From positions 72,501 through 136,500 of the forward strand of contig CAWZYM010000418.1 of NCBI GenBank assembly GCA_963966185.1: a DNA stretch of 64,000 nt, written 5' to 3'. Made by a program: the position numbers and the translations under genes. Within the stretch, counting starts at the first letter, position 1. Each line of letters opens with the position of its first letter. This document shows positions 61,015-64,000 of the stretch, piece by piece. This DNA is from Rhabditoides inermis. Its lineage: Eukaryota; Nematoda; Chromadorea; Rhabditida; Rhabditidae. The notes beneath the pieces are model-generated. The model was not told the DNA's origin. It searched no databases and saw nothing but the letters and a program-made list of their open reading frames with translations.

Positions 61015-62137
61015 GGCAGAGACGCAGAGTGAACCAGGCAATGATGCTGCGGATCACTCAAGAGCCGATGTAGTAAGAGAGAACGAGAATGGAGAGGAAA
61101 GGCCGCATGCGAGCCGCGATACCGCTTTGATAAGAGAAAGCGAGGAGATGAGTGGAATAGAGTCCAGCCAGCTGTCAGCTGGTGTGACTGTGCGAGAAGA
61201 GAGATCGCAGTCTGATCTTCCAACGTCCGAGGAGGCGAGTCAAGACGGACCGGTCGAACAATACCAATCAATGGAATCGATAACTGAAAGTGGAAATGAG
61301 CACGTAGATGCGAGTTCGTCAATGGAAGACGAGCCGGCGATGCAAGGAAATGATGAATTCGAAGAATATCGAGTGCAAAGTGAGCTGACCAGGTCGGCGA
61401 TGGCCTGTCTCAATCACAGTGAGGGTACAAATTCGCGGATGAGCAATCAAGCAATCCATGCCTACCTCATATCGAGATACCGTAATACGAGCGCCTACGT
61501 GATGAACCCCGCTATCGTGCGTGGAGTGATATGGAAATACAAAGGAAGCGAGATCGCACTGTGTAACGCAATGCGAGACGCAAGGTACAGTAAAGTGGTG
61601 CTACCGTACCACTACAACAATCACTGGATGCTGGTTGTGGCTGATAAGTCTCACAGCACGACTACCGTATACGATCCTAGACAATGTAACTCGATCGATA
61701 ATCGATCGATTGATAAACTGGAGCGCCTGTTTGGCAGCGAGATACAGTATGCCGAGCCTGCCACCTACAGTAGGCAAGAGAGAATGGAAATGAATTGTGG
61801 GCTGAGAATTGTGATGATTCTCGAACAATTAATCGATAATCGACCGCTTTTTCACTCGATTGGAGAGCTAGAACAGCTGAGAGTGAGAATAAGAACAACG
61901 ATTCATAATGAGAGAACGAGTCAGATACCGAAACTCATGGATATTGACTTGTCCCACATGCAGGTGAACCCCATGCCACTTCCAGTGAAGGGGAGTTGGC
62001 TGGAGAAGCTAAATCAGACGACCTCGTTCGAACAGGTCGAGTATGTAGCTGATCAGTTCGTGAAATTTGCATACCTTAAGAGGAAAGAGAGACACGCGGA
62101 AGCGTGTAAACTGTTGGAGGATGAGTTGCCGTCATGA
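60986..62137 (+). CDS. NeSL element: Ulp1-like (C48) cysteine protease part
   Basis: The frame is +1 relative to the zinc-finger frame. The first about 150 residues are acidic and low in complexity. The protease core shows YHYNNHWMLVVAD (catalytic His), TTVYDPRQ (Asp), YSRQERME (oxyanion Gln) and MNCGLRIVMIL (Cys) in Ulp1 order. In NeSL elements this domain is thought to process the element protein. It ends at TGA 62135-62137, and the same frame then stays open into the reverse transcriptase. Confidence 0.75.
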   Translation: MEATAESMNEAETQSEPGNDAADHSRADVVRENENGEERPHASRDTALIRESEEMSGIESSQLSAGVTVREERSQSDLPTSEEASQDGPVEQYQSMESITESGNEHVDASSSMEDEPAMQGNDEFEEYRVQSELTRSAMACLNHSEGTNSRMSNQAIHAYLISRYRNTSAYVMNPAIVRGVIWKYKGSEIALCNAMRDARYSKVVLPYHYNNHWMLVVADKSHSTTTVYDPRQCNSIDNRSIDKLERLFGSEIQYAEPATYSRQERMEMNCGLRIVMILEQLIDNRPLFHSIGELEQLRVRIRTTIHNERTSQIPKLMDIDLSHMQVNPMPLPVKGSWLEKLNQTTSFEQVEYVADQFVKFAYLKRKERHAEACKLLEDELPS

Positions 62138-64000
62138 GAAGCTCTCGCTGATCGGACAATACAACCAAAACAAAACAAAAAGAGGCAAGGCTGCGCCCCT
62201 AGGAAGCAGAACGATTTGAGGATACTGTATAAGGAAAACAAAGCACATGCGGTGAAACGTATTCTCGGCGAAGAGTCGAAAGATTGCGAAATTGGAATCA
62301 ACAAAGTGGAAAGTTATTTCCGAAAGACGACTACGGTCGCGCCATGTGATTACGATGCTGTGAGGCGGCTAGCCGCCAATCTACCCAAGTTGAACATCTC
62401 CGGCTCATTGTTGAGGCGGTTCGGACAAAACGAAGTGATGACTGTCTTGAAAAATAAGCCTAATAAGGCGCCGGGACCGGATGGCACTATGTATAGTGAC
62501 CTTATTCTGGCCGATCCTGAAGGACTGTTCATTACTGAATTGTTCAATCGATGCATGCGAGAACAGCGCATCCCGAAAAGCTGGAAAGAAACGAATACGT
62601 CTCTCATCTACAAGAAGGGAGACGAGATGGATATTGAAAACTGGCGACCGATCAGTCTTATGAATGTTCTGTACAAAGTGTACACGGGTCTCTTGACAAA
62701 GAGAATGTGCGCGATTAAAGGAATGATTAGTGATTGCCAGAAGGGCTTCACGAATAGAGAAGGTACATTGGAGAACATTGCTCTTCTCCGAACACCGATT
62801 CAGCATGTCAAAGCGATAAAAGGTGACATCTGTGTATCATGGCTCGACCTTGCCAATGTAGGGATGTCAAGTGGGCGGAGCTTAGATGGCACAAATATGC
62901 GGCATCTTCCAGCGCCAAACGGAATACACCATTCGACGCGCCGTAAAAAGTTGTATCTATTAGTATTTTCCGTTTGGCGCTGGACCGTGTCATAACCTAT
63001 TATTTTTGACAAAAATTGATTTGATCCCATGAAAATGACGTCAAAAAGGGGCGTGGCTTAGCCTTTCTCTGTGAAGTTGTGTGCCGCGCGCGCCTTCAAA
63101 CCGCGCGCTTTCGATGCGCGTAACGCGGAAATGAAAGAAAACAACTAATTCAAATGATACTATTTCAAAACTACATATAATTTACTTCATTTTGATATAC
63201 AGTAAGCACATATCCGTGACACTTGAAAATACCCCTTGACATCCCTATGCCAATGCTTTTGGCAGCGTGCCACACATAGCGATACTCGAGGCCCTTAGGG
63301 CTCTTGGCTTTCCGCCCGAATTTCGACACATCATTGCGGACTTGTACGATGGAGCATCATTCCGCGTAAATACAAAGCACGATCAAACTAAAAGCATATC
63401 AATGAATGCAGGTGTGAAACAGGGTGACCCAATCTCACTTATCTTGTTCACTATTGTGCTGGAAATGATCATTCGAGCACATCTAAAGAGAGTGAAACCT
63501 ATGGAAATCCTTGGACAGAGGTTTTCACTGCTGGCTTTTGCTGATGACATGGCTGTGATCACGAAGAATCATTCGGACATGCAATATCAGCTTGAGAGAA
63601 TGGCAGCTGACGCAAACCAGATCAATCTGATATTCAAGCCACGCAAGTGCGGCACACTCACTATCCAAAAAGGGAGGGTGATTACGAAAGAAACAAAGAT
63701 GTATGACCAGTGCATTACTGTACTCGGTGAATCAGACAGTTACAAGTATCTAGGTGTCAATGTCGGTTTTCGCGATATAATCGAACCGACTGAATCACTC
63801 GAGCACATGAAAATCGATATGAGGAAGCTGGCAGCAGCCAGAGGCTCGCTCAGTGGCGATCAGCTGAGAGACGCAATCAAGACATTTGTGATTTCGCGCC
63901 TATACTATTTTGCGATGAATGACAAGTTGGCAATGAGCAGCATTGATGAGCTGGAAAGGACGCTCGCAACAACTGTTGCCCACATACAGAATGTGAAGGG
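62138..64000 (+). pseudogene. NeSL element: reverse transcriptase, split by a MITE
   Basis: Reading in the protease frame past the TGA gives LRILYKENKAHAVKRIL, then KNKPNKAPGPDG, WKETNTSLIYKKGD and ENWRPISLMNVLYKVY. At 62859 a 389-bp MITE interrupts the motif A block (DLAN|AFGS across the insertion). It resumes at 63256 with GVKQGDPISLILF and LLAFADDMAVI (the catalytic Asp pair), then KYLGVNVG in the thumb, and is open to the window edge. The MITE makes this copy non-functional unless precisely excised; the target duplication would still remain. Confidence 0.85.
62859..63247. mobile_element. hAT-like MITE, 389 bp, with 8-bp target duplication
   Basis: The terminal inverted repeats start TAGGGATGTCAAG (perfect for 13 bases, then one mismatch and GGG). 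The target duplication is TGCCAATG at 62851-62858 and 63248-63255. An 8-bp duplication and TA-G-starting ends fit the hAT superfamily. The interior has a second, shorter inverted repeat (CAGCGCCAAACGGA and its complement) and no transposase. Confidence 0.88.

Larger units (their letters stand above)
60202..64000 (+). mobile_element. NeSL-type non-LTR retrotransposon with Ulp1-like protease (cut by right edge)
   Basis: Zinc fingers, a Ulp1-like protease and an R2-type reverse transcriptase occur in one orientation, the arrangement of NeSL elements, which were first described in nematodes. The element is interrupted by a frameshift, an in-frame TGA and a MITE. Its N-terminus is cut by the preceding CR1-type element, and the C-terminal restriction-like endonuclease would lie past 64000. 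Whether the CR1-type element inserted into it, or it is simply 5'-truncated, cannot be decided here. Confidence 0.75.

Overview
The window looks like nuclear DNA of a nematode. The evidence is a serpentine chemoreceptor of the nematode-specific Srg family (41.4-44.7 kb) with a 5'-truncated paralogue, a Mediator MED24/LIN-25-like gene split into many small GT-AG exons, and a NeSL-type retrotransposon (Ulp1-like protease plus reverse transcriptase), a class first known from nematodes. The species cannot be named. The DNA is extremely rich in (GA)n/(CT)n microsatellites, which fill most introns and create many false serine/leucine and arginine/glutamate ORFs.

Layout. 1-5.3 kb: minus-strand exons of a Helitron RepHel gene (copy A) that runs off the left edge. 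5.3-10.6 kb: AT-rich repeats, microsatellites and Helitron exon debris. 10.6-25.1 kb: a complete-looking Helitron gene (copy B) on the minus strand, cut into about 40 small exons. Reading from its N-terminus, it has a degenerate Ulp1-like domain, an intact Ulp1-like (C48) cysteine protease, a basic linker, a zinc-binding Helitron N-terminal region, an HUH Rep nuclease and a Pif1-type helicase. 25.6-36 kb: nested satellites, namely TTGTTTAC-rich repeats, a 31-copy CT-rich satellite and a 129-bp satellite. 36.7-37.2 kb: a perfect long inverted repeat and (TA)n. 37.8-44.7 kb: the srg pseudogene, a retrotransposon 3' remnant and the srg gene. 45.2-46.4 kb: a BTB/POZ gene. 46.6-47.1 kb: a Penelope-like element end with GIY-YIG nuclease and a hammerhead-like core. 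47.4-55.0 kb: the MED24-like gene, with a MITE and paired tRNA-derived SINEs in or beside it. 56.2-60.2 kb: a CR1/Jockey-type retrotransposon. 60.2-64.0 kb: a NeSL-type element, split by a hAT-like MITE and leaving the right edge.

The window is a mobile-element nest around a few host genes. The main point of interest is the intron-rich Helitron with an N-terminal, duplicated Ulp1-like protease, present as at least two diverged copies of similar layout. An unrelated retroelement in the same window also carries a protease of that family. Exon boundaries were read by eye from GT-AG sites and from homology between copies, so they are approximate.
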